7,429 nt of DNA, taken from assembly GCA_028718405.1 (NCBI GenBank), contig JAQULV010000056.1:1-7429 (forward strand). Reading direction: 5' to 3'. Source of the DNA: Smithellaceae bacterium (lineage in GTDB: Bacteria > Desulfobacterota > Syntrophia > Syntrophales > JAQULV01). Shown here one piece after another: positions 1 through 6,270 of this stretch (within the stretch, counting starts at the first letter, position 1; every line of letters begins with the position of its first letter). Made by a program: the position numbers and the translations under genes. Below the pieces are notes generated by a model, which saw nothing but the letters and a program-made list of their open reading frames with translations, was not told the origin of the DNA and did no database searches.

Positions 1-1
1 C

Positions 2-289
2 GAGATCACCAGGGCATTGGTTACGTCTCCGCAGTTCATCCTGTTGGACGAGCCCTTCGCCGGTATCGATCCCCTGGCGGTGGCTGATATTCAGAGGATA
101 ATATTCAAGTTGAGGTCGCGGGGGATCGGAGTGATAATATCCGATCATAATGTCCGGGAAACACTTTCCGTCTGCGACCGCGCCTATATCGTCAACGAAG
201 GTTCCGTCCTGGTGGAAGGGACACCGGAATGTATTGCCGACTGCGAGATCGCCAGAAAGATATACTTCGGCGACGATTTCAGTTTCTAG
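2..289 (+). CDS. lptB: LPS export ABC transporter ATP-binding protein LptB, 3' end only
   Basis: C-terminal 95 residues of the cytoplasmic ATPase that powers LptBFGC, which extracts lipopolysaccharide from the inner membrane for transport to the outer membrane. The 5' part, including the Walker A and LSGGE signature motifs, lies outside the window; reading starts in frame at position 2. Visible are the Walker B motif FILLDEP (from position 35, catalytic Glu codon at 50-52), the D-loop AGID, and the H-loop histidine in ISDHNVRE (codon 146-148). The sequence LLDEPFAGIDPLAVADIQ and the ending KIYFGDDFSF are typical of LptB rather than of amino-acid ABC ATPases. The stop lies 20 nt before rpoN, and lptB-rpoN adjacency is a conserved order in many proteobacteria. 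The call is secure; the only limit is truncation by the window edge. Confidence 0.93.
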   Translation, partial: EITRALVTSPQFILLDEPFAGIDPLAVADIQRIIFKLRSRGIGVIISDHNVRETLSVCDRAYIVNEGSVLVEGTPECIADCEIARKIYFGDDFSF

Positions 290-309
290 CGGACAGAGTG
301 AATTGACTC

Positions 310-1773
310 ATGGCATTTGAACTCAAACAAAATCTCAAACTCGCCCAGCAGTTGATTATGACGCCGCAACTGCAGCAGGCGATCAAACTTCTGCAGCTCT
401 CCCGCCTGGAGATGGTCGACATGATCAATCAGGAGATGGAAGAGAACCCACTCCTGGAAGAGGGACCTTCAGAAGAGGGGGACAAGTCGGAGGCGGAAGC
501 GGAGCCGGACGAAAGTCAGGTTGTCGAGCTGGGTGACCAGAAACCGCCCGACCATACAGGAGAAGTGACCGGGGAGGGAGACGGGAAGGAAGATTTTGAT
601 TGGGACGGTTACCTCGAGGATTACGGTCCCATGGGCGTCACCTATGACCGCAACGATTCCGACGCACCCTCCTGGGATAATCTGCTTTCCAAGACGCCCT
701 CACTTACCGATCATCTCATGTGGCAGTTGAAGCTCTCTCCTTTGAATGAAGAGGAGATGAAAATGGGGGAGCAGCTTATCGGCAACCTGGATGTCAACGG
801 TTATCTGGAGGCCACCGTTGAAGAGATCGCCTTGCAGATGAATAAGGATGTGAGTGTCGTCGAAGGGGTCCTGAAAAAGATACAGGAACTGGATCCGCCG
901 GGTATTGCTGCCCGTGACTTGAAGGAATGCCTGCTGATCCAGTCGCGGTTGCTTGCGCACGGCAATCCACTGGTGGACACGATCATCACTGAGTACCTGA
1001 AGGACTTGGAGATCAAAAATTACCACCACATTGCCAAGAAATTGAAGGTCTCCATAGATGAGGTCCTTGATGCGGTTCTCATCATTTGCCATATGGACCC
1101 GAAACCGGGGAGCGTCTTCAACGAAGAGAAGGTTCAGTCCATCATTCCCGATGTTTATGTTTACAAGTCGGGCGATGATTATACGGTGGTCCTGAACGAT
1201 GACGGGCTTCCCCGTCTGAGGATCAGCAATTTCTATCGCGAGATCATGGCAGGGCTCACGGACAACGCAAGCACCGAAGGAGGGAAGAAGTACATCAAGG
1301 AAAAGGTGCAGTCGGCCACGTGGCTTATCAAGAGTATCCAGCAGCGCCAGCGCACCATCTTTCGTGTTTCGGAGAGCATCGTCCGTCATCAGCGGGATTT
1401 TTTTGACCGGGGGATAAGCCATCTGCGTCCCTTGGTTCTGCGGGACATCGCCGACGACGTGGAGATGCACGAATCGACCATCAGCCGCGTGGTCACGAAT
1501 AAATACATGCAGACGCCGCGAGGGATATTCGAGCTCAAATACTTCTTCAGCAGTTCGATTCAGAAGACCAGCGGCGACGCCATTGCCTCCAAGAGCGTCA
1601 AGGACAAGATCAAGAATATCATCGCCTCCGAGGACGCCAAGAATCCGCTCAGCGACCAGGAGATTGTGGAACGGCTGGAAACCGCCGGGATCTCCATTGC
1701 CCGCCGCACCGTCGCCAAGTACAGGGAAATGATGGATATCCTCCCTTCTTCGCGGCGCAGGAAGATGTTTTAA
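310..1773 (+). CDS. rpoN: RNA polymerase sigma-54 factor RpoN
   Basis: Alternative sigma factor that binds -24/-12 promoters and needs an AAA+ activator to open DNA. At 487 residues it has normal family length. Region I is the Gln/Leu-rich N-terminus (about 1-50, MTPQLQQAIKLLQLS), which contacts activators. Region II is a strongly acidic linker (about 51-119, many Glu/Asp). The core-binding region follows (about 125-320) and contains LDPPGIAARDLKECL near 194-208. A helix-turn-helix lies near 376-400 (RDIADDVEMHESTISRVV), and the RpoN box ARRTVAKYRE, which reads the -24 element, is at residues 464-473 (1699-1728). All functional parts are intact. The start at 310 fits because the protein begins with the family N-terminus; its ribosome site is only weak (AGAGTG near 295-300), so translation may depend on coupling to lptB 20 nt upstream. 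No promoter is visible between lptB and rpoN. Confidence 0.98.
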   Translation: MAFELKQNLKLAQQLIMTPQLQQAIKLLQLSRLEMVDMINQEMEENPLLEEGPSEEGDKSEAEAEPDESQVVELGDQKPPDHTGEVTGEGDGKEDFDWDGYLEDYGPMGVTYDRNDSDAPSWDNLLSKTPSLTDHLMWQLKLSPLNEEEMKMGEQLIGNLDVNGYLEATVEEIALQMNKDVSVVEGVLKKIQELDPPGIAARDLKECLLIQSRLLAHGNPLVDTIITEYLKDLEIKNYHHIAKKLKVSIDEVLDAVLIICHMDPKPGSVFNEEKVQSIIPDVYVYKSGDDYTVVLNDDGLPRLRISNFYREIMAGLTDNASTEGGKKYIKEKVQSATWLIKSIQQRQRTIFRVSESIVRHQRDFFDRGISHLRPLVLRDIADDVEMHESTISRVVTNKYMQTPRGIFELKYFFSSSIQKTSGDAIASKSVKDKIKNIIASEDAKNPLSDQEIVERLETAGISIARRTVAKYREMMDILPSSRRRKMF

Positions 1774-1785
1774 TGAAAAAACTGT

Positions 1786-1814
1786 TTGACATTTCCGTTG
1801 TACATCAATATACG
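1786..1814 (+). promoter_or_regulatory. Candidate sigma-70-type promoter for hpf and downstream genes
   Basis: A perfect -35 box TTGACA (1786-1791) is followed after exactly 17 nt by TATACG (1809-1814), which matches the -10 consensus at four of six bases including the leading TATA. It lies just after the rpoN stop in the only sizeable gap of the cluster, so hpf-ptsN-hprK-rapZ could be transcribed apart from lptB-rpoN. Predicted transcription start is near 1821, giving a leader of about 80 nt. This is inferred from sequence match only. Confidence 0.55.
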
Positions 1815-1831
1815 ACAACGCTTTATTGTCG
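1813..1831. repeat. Inverted repeat over the predicted hpf transcription start
   Basis: CGACAA (1813-1818) and TTGTCG (1826-1831) form a perfect 6-bp inverted repeat around a 7-nt centre. It overlaps the last bases of the -10 box and the predicted start site, where a repressor could sit. No T-run follows, so it is not a terminator for rpoN. Operator function is a guess; a 6-bp repeat can arise by chance. Confidence 0.25.
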
Positions 1832-1840
1832 CTTCGCCGC

Positions 1841-1854
1841 CCCTCATGTGAGGG
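1841..1854 (+). other. Small hairpin in the hpf leader
   Basis: CCCTC (1841-1845) and GAGGG (1850-1854) pair around the 4-nt loop ATGT. The hairpin lies in the predicted hpf leader, about 33 nt before the hpf ribosome site, and has no T-run. It could affect leader stability; function is unknown. Confidence 0.25.
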
Positions 1855-1901
1855 AGATGCCTGACATTCGGTGTTTAATATTGAAATGAGGAGGACATTC
1901 T

Positions 1902-2435
1902 ATGAAGATCTCTGTTACCTTCAGAAACACGGAAGGGGATGATTGGCACAAGGCTTACGTGGATGAGAGACTGCAAAAGCTCAAAAAATATATCGATAAC
2001 CCGGTAGATGCCCATGTGGTACTGGCGGTGGAGAAATTTAGAAACGTGGCGGAGATCAACCTTAAAGCCAACGGCTTGAATGTGAATGCCAAGGAGGAGG
2101 CCAAGGAGATGCACCTGGCCATCGACGAGGCCATCGACAAGATAGAGACGCAACTCAAGAAGCACAAGGAAAGAATCAGAGGGCATAAGAACAATAACAA
2201 CCGCGAGGAAATGCTTGCTGAGGGTGGCGCTGAAGAAGCGGAGGAGGCCCCCGGCGTGAAGGTGGTCGAGACCAGGAAAATGGTCCTCGAACCTATGTCG
2301 ATGGACGACGCCCTGTTGGAGATGGAGACCACGCGCAACAAGTTCATCATCTACAGAGACTCCTCGACGGAGAGTGTTTCTTTGCTTTACCGGCGCGATG
2401 ACGGCAAATATGCCCTGATCGAGACCAACAGTTAA
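1902..2435 (+). CDS. hpf: Ribosome hibernation promoting factor, long form (HPF/RaiA family)
   Basis: Binds the 30S decoding region in slow growth and joins two ribosomes into inactive 100S dimers. The 177 residues mark the long form: an N-terminal S30AE domain (about 1-95, beginning MKISVTFRNTEG), an acidic, low-complexity linker (about 96-118, with NNNN and repeated Glu/Ala), and the C-terminal dimerisation domain (about 120-175) with the family motifs EPMSMDDALLEME and YRRDDGKYALIE. The long form dimerises ribosomes by itself, whereas the short enterobacterial HPF works with RMF. The start is well fixed by TGAGGAGG (1887-1894), 7 nt before ATG. It lies 128 nt after rpoN behind its own promoter candidate and 16 nt before ptsN. 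The same order, rpoN-hpf-ptsN, occurs in E. coli. Confidence 0.95.
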   Translation: MKISVTFRNTEGDDWHKAYVDERLQKLKKYIDNPVDAHVVLAVEKFRNVAEINLKANGLNVNAKEEAKEMHLAIDEAIDKIETQLKKHKERIRGHKNNNNREEMLAEGGAEEAEEAPGVKVVETRKMVLEPMSMDDALLEMETTRNKFIIYRDSSTESVSLLYRRDDGKYALIETNS

Positions 2436-2451
2436 ATTCCGAGAGGCAGGA

Positions 2452-2913
2452 ATGGAAATCGCCGGGATGTTCAAAAAAGAATTTATCGTCGAGGAATTGC
2501 GGTCACGAAGCAAGCTCGACACACTTAAGGAATTGTCGGGCGTACTTGCTGACGGTGAGACTCGTTTGAACCGGGACGTAGTGCTGAACGCACTGTTGGA
2601 GCGCGAAAAGCTCGGCAGTACGGGAATCGGCGACGGTATCGCGATACCGCACGGTAAGACCGTTGATCTCGACGATCTAATCGTGTCTTTTGGCAGAAGC
2701 AAAAGCGGCGTAGACTTCAACGCGATGGACGGCAAACCGGTCCACCTTTTCTTCCTCCTCATGGCACCGGAACATTCCGCGGGGCAACATCTCAAGGCGC
2801 TCGCGAAAATATCGCGGATGCTTAAGGACAGTGCCTTTAGAAAGAAACTGATGGACGCAAAGTCGAAGGACGAAATATACAGGCTCATCATCGAAAAGGG
2901 CGAGGAGTGTTAG
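2452..2913 (+). CDS. ptsN: PTS IIA-like nitrogen regulatory protein PtsN (EIIA-Ntr)
   Basis: Terminal phosphate acceptor of the nitrogen PTS (EI-Ntr to NPr to EIIA-Ntr). It carries no sugar and in studied proteobacteria regulates potassium transport, phosphate and nitrogen responses by protein contacts. The 153 residues cover one EIIA fructose/mannitol-type domain. The phosphorylated histidine is His67, inside GIGDGIAIPHGK, matching the E. coli active-site context; the later motif FFLLMAPEHSAGQHLKALA is also typical. The ATG at 2452 is preferred over the in-frame ATG at 2467 because MEIAGMFKKEFI aligns with the usual N-terminus and GAGAGGCAGG (2441-2450) lies just upstream. It sits 16 nt after hpf and 35 nt before the hprK homologue. 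No transmembrane segment is seen, so it should be cytoplasmic. Confidence 0.96.
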   Translation: MEIAGMFKKEFIVEELRSRSKLDTLKELSGVLADGETRLNRDVVLNALLEREKLGSTGIGDGIAIPHGKTVDLDDLIVSFGRSKSGVDFNAMDGKPVHLFFLLMAPEHSAGQHLKALAKISRMLKDSAFRKKLMDAKSKDEIYRLIIEKGEEC

Positions 2914-2948
2914 CAAAATAGGGAATCCTAGCCTAACCCGGGAAGGCG

Positions 2949-3776
2949 ATGGCATTCATCAAACTTTTATCATTTAAAGAAGAACTCGGCATCACCGCCA
3001 TGGCGGGTCCCGGCGCTGTGGCAGAACCGGCGGATATGAGCGCCGAGATTCTCCAAACCCTTGATGATCTCAGGCACGGGATATCCTCCGCCCTCATCAT
3101 TGGACGCTCTTTGCTGGACCGACTGGACAAAAGCGGTTCTGCTTCACGGAAGGCATTCCTTCGAGTCTTGGACAACAGGGAGATCTCCCGTATTGCCCTT
3201 TCCCGAACCTTTACAATTCCCGATTATCTTCTCAGGTACGCCCATCGTCGTAGCGTTTCCATCTTTTCCTCCCGTTATGATGAGTTTCTTCTTCAAAGCC
3301 GCCTTACCGCCATCATCAGGAAGGAATTGATGGGGATATCGAGAGAGCACGGTGTATTGGTGAATATCGACGGCATCGGCATCTTGCTGACCGGAGAGAG
3401 CGGCGCGGGCAAGACAACCTGCGGCCTAGCCATTGCCGGGCAAGGATATAGGATGGTCGCTGACGACCTGGTGGAAATGAGAAGAGACAACAGCGGCGCG
3501 CTGTGCGGGAAAGCGCCGGCCGAAATAGAAGGGCTGGCCGAAATAAAAGGAGTAGGGATCGTAGCCGTTGGTGGGCTCGGCGGGGAGAGCAGGATCCATG
3601 CGGTGGTGGAACTTACCGATGATTTTGCCCCGGGAGAATGCTATTCAACAGGATACCGCGAAATCCTGGGAGAAAAGCTTCCCTGCTATGTCTTGACGGA
3701 CAGATCTGACGCCGAAGGCGCTATAATCAATCTGGCTGGATCGCTTTCTTCTATGGGAGGTCTCCGTAATGTCTAA
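2949..3776 (+). CDS. hprK: Divergent HPr kinase/phosphorylase (HprK) family protein
   Basis: HprK uses ATP to phosphorylate a serine of HPr/NPr and can remove it with inorganic phosphate. Of 275 residues, about 1-128 match the N-terminal domain weakly and about 129-275 form the P-loop kinase domain. Visible are the conserved HGVLV segment (His134), Walker A GESGAGKT (149-156; 3393-3416), VADD (Asp172, Asp173) and a signature-like AEIKGVGI (197-204). Departures from the classical family are Thr for Ser in the P-loop, no acidic residue directly after it (GKTT instead of GKSE), Lys for Arg in the signature, LTDRSDA (249-255) where PVRPGRN is expected, and a C-terminus about 40 residues short of the usual 310-320. 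An in-frame TAA at 2934-2936 excludes an upstream start; ATG 2949 has GGAAGG only 2 nt before it, so translation may be weak or coupled. Its end overlaps rapZ by 8 nt. Membership in the family is clear; whether both activities remain is uncertain. Confidence 0.85.
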   Translation: MAFIKLLSFKEELGITAMAGPGAVAEPADMSAEILQTLDDLRHGISSALIIGRSLLDRLDKSGSASRKAFLRVLDNREISRIALSRTFTIPDYLLRYAHRRSVSIFSSRYDEFLLQSRLTAIIRKELMGISREHGVLVNIDGIGILLTGESGAGKTTCGLAIAGQGYRMVADDLVEMRRDNSGALCGKAPAEIEGLAEIKGVGIVAVGGLGGESRIHAVVELTDDFAPGECYSTGYREILGEKLPCYVLTDRSDAEGAIINLAGSLSSMGGLRNV

Positions 3777-4635
3777 TCTACGTTGCGTGATCGTCACGGG
3801 TCTTTCCGGATCCGGAAAGAGTACAGCCCTCCGCGCCTTGGAGGACATAGGTTTCTATTGCTTCGACAACATGCCCGTTGTCTTGCTGCCGAAATTTTTG
3901 GAGATACAGTCGGACGAGATGAGAGGCGTCTCCAAGGTGGCGATGGTCATGGACCTGCGCGAGAAAACCTTCCTGGAGAAGTATATGAGGATCTTCGACC
4001 GTCTGCGTAAGAAAGGTTACAAGATAGAGATCCTCTTTTTGGATGCTTCCGATGAAGCCCTTCTCCACCGTTTCAGCGAGACGAGACGCGTCCATCCTCT
4101 GTCGCGGAAAGGCTCGATTATGGATGGGATCGATCTCGAGAAGGAGAAGCTCGCCGATCTCAAGGAAATGGCCGACAAGGTGATCGACACGACCTCCTAT
4201 AACGTTCACCAACTGAAAGATGCCGTACAGCGGTATTTCCTCACCGATGGGACCGAGAAGAGGCTTTTCATCCACATCATCTCTTTCGGCTACCGTTACG
4301 GACTTCCCGCTGATGCGGACATCGTACTGGACGTGCGCTTTCTTCCGAACCCTTATTTTGTCGAAGAACTGAAGAACTACGACGGACATAACCCCAAGGT
4401 ACGCGATTACGTATTGGGCTACGATGAGAGCAAGATCTTTGTGGAGAAGATGTTCGAACTCATGGCCTTTCTGATTCCCCTCTATGAGAGAGAAGGAAAG
4501 TCAAGGCTGGGAATCGCGTTGGGTTGCACGGGCGGCAAACACCGCTCTGTTGTCATTGCCAATCAGTTGGGGGCCTATTTTTCGGACAAGGGCTACCTAG
4601 TCAATATTAACCACCGCGACATCGGGAAGAGCTGA
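3769..4635 (+). CDS. rapZ: RNase adapter / nucleotide-binding protein RapZ (YvcJ family)
   Basis: P-loop protein that in E. coli binds the small RNAs GlmZ and GlmY, senses glucosamine-6-phosphate and steers RNase E; in Bacillus the homologue YvcJ binds nucleotides. The 288 residues match the usual length. Walker A is GLSGSGKS (11-18), a Walker B-like strand VMDLREKTF lies near 60-68, [21 protein letters not shown] spans 91-111, the family block [19 protein letters not shown] spans 172-190, and [10 protein letters not shown] (252-261) marks the C-terminal domain. GGGAGG (3755-3760) stands 8 nt before the ATG. The start overlaps the hprK stop, which points to translational coupling. It ends in HRDIGKS, without the basic Lys/Arg tail used by E. 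coli RapZ to grip RNA, so an RNA role here is not assured. In many relatives PTS genes follow rapZ; here a convergent gene does. Confidence 0.96.
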   Translation: MSNLRCVIVTGLSGSGKSTALRALEDIGFYCFDNMPVVLLPKFLEIQSDEMRGVSKVAMVMDLREKTFLEKYMRIFDRLRKKGYKIEILFLDASDEALLHRFSETRRVHPLSRKGSIMDGIDLEKEKLADLKEMADKVIDTTSYNVHQLKDAVQRYFLTDGTEKRLFIHIISFGYRYGLPADADIVLDVRFLPNPYFVEELKNYDGHNPKVRDYVLGYDESKIFVEKMFELMAFLIPLYEREGKSRLGIALGCTGGKHRSVVIANQLGAYFSDKGYLVNINHRDIGKS

Positions 4636-4636
4636 T

Positions 4637-4665
4637 AGGCCGTTTGAATTAAGCCGGCTTCTTTT
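4637..4665 (+). terminator. Weak candidate terminator after rapZ
   Basis: AGGCCG (4637-4642) can pair with CGGCTT (4655-4660) as a 6-bp stem with one G-U pair and a 12-nt loop, followed by CTTTT (4661-4665). The stem is short and the T-run only four bases, so termination would be inefficient or Rho-dependent. The 28-nt gap between the convergent stops also contains AAGCCGGCTT, and the palindrome CTTTTAAAAG overlaps the stop of the - strand gene. Confidence 0.3.
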
Positions 4666-6034
4666 AAAAGACTGCGGCAAGCTTCCCCGTGATGTTGTCG
4701 GTTATCCAGTGCTGGTCCCACCATTCCTGGGGATTGACGAATTGTCCCCCGACCATCATTCCGAAATGCAGATGATCGCCCGCTGCGAGCCCCGTCATTC
4801 CTGAAACGCCGATGACATCTCCTTTCTTCACCTGCTGGCCTTTCTGTGTGCTTATGGAGGACATATGGGCATAGAGGCTGAAGATGCCCCATCCGTGATC
4901 GATAATGACGGCATTTCCGTATATACCCATGGGACCGGCATAGACGACGATCCCGCTGTTGGCGGCTTCGATGGGGGCGTTCTTCACGGAGGCCAGATCG
5001 ACGCCCGTATGGACGCTTACCCCGGCGGGCGCTCCCTTGTAGGTGTAAGTTCTCCGGTCGGCGAACATCGCCATGGGAGAGGCGTTTTTCATGCGCAGAA
5101 AATTGTCCTGCCAAAGCTGGCGTGGTTCTGACTTTGAACAGATCTTCTGTATCTGTTTGAAGTTGTCATCACGCATCCGATCGTTCACGTAGATGAAGGT
5201 ATCGAGAAGAGTCTTGCCGCGGAGCTCCGGGACGAGACCCTGAAATTCCGGCATCTTCTGCTGGAGAAAATTGTCATCCAGTTGCATCTTGTCGGCGCGA
5301 AACTTCTTGTTGCTTACCGTGACCGGGACACCGGTCTGTGACTCGTTGCCGGCAGAATCGCGCACCACCAGGCGAATGCGGTTCTGTTTGCTCGAAAGAT
5401 CAATGGGTACTGCGAAGAAGACAGCGTAAAACGACTTCCCCGCCACATTTACCGGCTGACCGGCGGTATAGATGTTATCGACCCAGACTCCGCTTTCGGC
5501 GATGGGTTCAGAGGCGCGATAAGGGATCATGCAGGTTCCGCCGGGATTGACGTTGTTTGTCGCCGAAAGGATCGAGATCTGCGGTGGGACGGAATCTATG
5601 TTAATCTGCTCGGCCACGGTGGATTTGTTGTTCAGCAAGGCCCCATCCTCGGACGTGACCGTCAGCGTGGCCGGACCATCATGGAGTTTCAGGAGAAAAG
5701 GATCAATGAAGACGGACAACCTTCGCTCCTTACCTTTGCCCGGGAGAACCGTCACCGTGAGCGGATGTATCTTGTTGTCCTGCGTCAAAGAAACCGTCGC
5801 GGTGCGCACTCCGTTTTGGACGTCGGAGACGATGATATCCACGTTCTTGCGGTAGCCCACGGCCAGCGGTCTCGGACCCGTGAACGTGACTGTCGGACCG
5901 GTGTAATCAAGACAGGTGTGGAAAAGCAGCCACCCGCCTCCGCCTACGACCGCGATTACTAAGAAAGCGATAATCACCGTCCGAAGGGATATCTTCGGTC
6001 TCTTTGTTATTACGTAGGGCCTTACCTTGTCCAT
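4664..6034 (-). CDS. Membrane-anchored M23 family (LytM-type) peptidoglycan endopeptidase with Ig-like segments
   Basis: Zinc metallopeptidase expected to cut peptide cross-links in the periplasmic cell wall. The 456 residues begin with a basic cytoplasmic stretch and one membrane helix (about 20-38, IIAFLVIAVV plus GGGGWLLF), with no lipobox, so it should be an inner-membrane anchor with the rest in the periplasm. Two beta-rich Ig-like segments follow (about 46-145 and 146-241; GPTVTFTGPRPLAVG and VPPQISILSATNN mark their starts), then a connecting region (245-330). The M23 domain lies at about 335-435 with all expected metal and catalytic residues: HTGVD (His342, Asp346), YAHMSS (His390) and DHLHFG (His421, His423). 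It is thus probably active rather than a degenerate activator such as EnvC. AGAGGTGA (complement of 6038-6045) is placed before the ATG. It is transcribed against rapZ and away from coaBC. Exact substrate and partner are not visible. Confidence 0.92.
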   Translation of the reverse strand: MDKVRPYVITKRPKISLRTVIIAFLVIAVVGGGGWLLFHTCLDYTGPTVTFTGPRPLAVGYRKNVDIIVSDVQNGVRTATVSLTQDNKIHPLTVTVLPGKGKERRLSVFIDPFLLKLHDGPATLTVTSEDGALLNNKSTVAEQINIDSVPPQISILSATNNVNPGGTCMIPYRASEPIAESGVWVDNIYTAGQPVNVAGKSFYAVFFAVPIDLSSKQNRIRLVVRDSAGNESQTGVPVTVSNKKFRADKMQLDDNFLQQKMPEFQGLVPELRGKTLLDTFIYVNDRMRDDNFKQIQKICSKSEPRQLWQDNFLRMKNASPMAMFADRRTYTYKGAPAGVSVHTGVDLASVKNAPIEAANSGIVVYAGPMGIYGNAVIIDHGWGIFSLYAHMSSISTQKGQQVKKGDVIGVSGMTGLAAGDHLHFGMMVGGQFVNPQEWWDQHWITDNITGKLAAVF

Positions 6035-6063
6035 GTGTCACCTCTGCCGGTCTTGATCGCGTT

Positions 6064-6128
6064 TCTATTCTCTATTCCCGCTCGCTTCCCCGCACTGGCG
6101 GCGCGTCTCGGGAGGTCCTGCCTCGGGA
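6064..6128. repeat. Short direct repeats in the M23 gene leader
   Basis: TCTATTC occurs twice in exact tandem (6064-6070 and 6071-6077), and CTCGGGA occurs twice 15 nt apart (6107-6113 and 6122-6128), the second next to the predicted start of the M23 transcript. The stretch between is GC-rich and has no gene. These may be protein-binding sites or chance; both repeats are only 7 nt long. Confidence 0.25.
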
Positions 6129-6133
6129 CAGGG

Positions 6134-6162
6134 TTTATAGTCACATTTATCCTCTTTTGCAA
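6134..6162 (-). promoter_or_regulatory. Candidate sigma-70-type promoter for the M23 peptidase gene
   Basis: Read on the - strand, TTGCAA (6162-6157) is followed after 17 nt by TATAAA (6139-6134), a five-of-six match to the -10 box. Predicted start is near 6127, giving a leader of about 93 nt before the ATG at 6034. The -35 box matches four of six bases. Spacing and position between divergent genes support it. Confidence 0.5.
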
Positions 6163-6199
6163 GTCCAAAGCCGCAGCGGGAGAAACAACTATTAAATTC

Positions 6200-6228
6200 T
6201 TGAAGTTGTAGATGGGAATTGCTATATA
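6200..6228 (+). promoter_or_regulatory. Candidate sigma-70-type promoter for coaBC
   Basis: TTGAAG (6200-6205) is followed after 17 nt by TATATA (6223-6228); shifting 2 nt gives TATATT, a five-of-six match with a 19-nt spacer. The area is locally AT-rich. Predicted start is about 6236, leaving a leader of about 35 nt before the coaBC ATG at 6271. Confidence 0.5.
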
Positions 6229-6270
6229 TTCTCCGTATTTTCGGATTAATCTCCTTGGGAAGGAACGAGG

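Noticed and set aside
700..1818. 372-codon open frame on the - strand opposite rpoN
   Set aside because: It lies almost wholly antisense to an intact, well-recognised rpoN, and its translation shows no family motif. Long antisense frames are common opposite GC-rich genes.
1944..1958. TGGCAC followed by TTAC, resembling a sigma-54 -24/-12 promoter
   Set aside because: The -12 element lacks the essential GC, and the site lies inside the hpf coding sequence. I found no convincing sigma-54 promoter in the window.
1875..2891. 338-codon open frame on the - strand opposite hpf and ptsN
   Set aside because: It spans two recognised genes and their gap, has Ser/Leu-rich low-information sequence and no recognisable domain; best read as a shadow.
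3778..4389. 203-codon open frame on the - strand opposite rapZ
   Set aside because: Antisense to the conserved P-loop and middle of rapZ; no motif of its own.
4593..5114. 173-codon frame on the same strand as the M23 gene but in another frame
   Set aside because: It overlaps the M23 catalytic domain, which has all metal ligands; the Arg/Gly-rich translation is typical of an out-of-frame reading.
5912..5914. Cys41 of the M23 protein as a lipoprotein cysteine
   Set aside because: The residues before it (FHT) do not fit a lipobox and it lies after a complete membrane helix, so a transmembrane anchor fits better.
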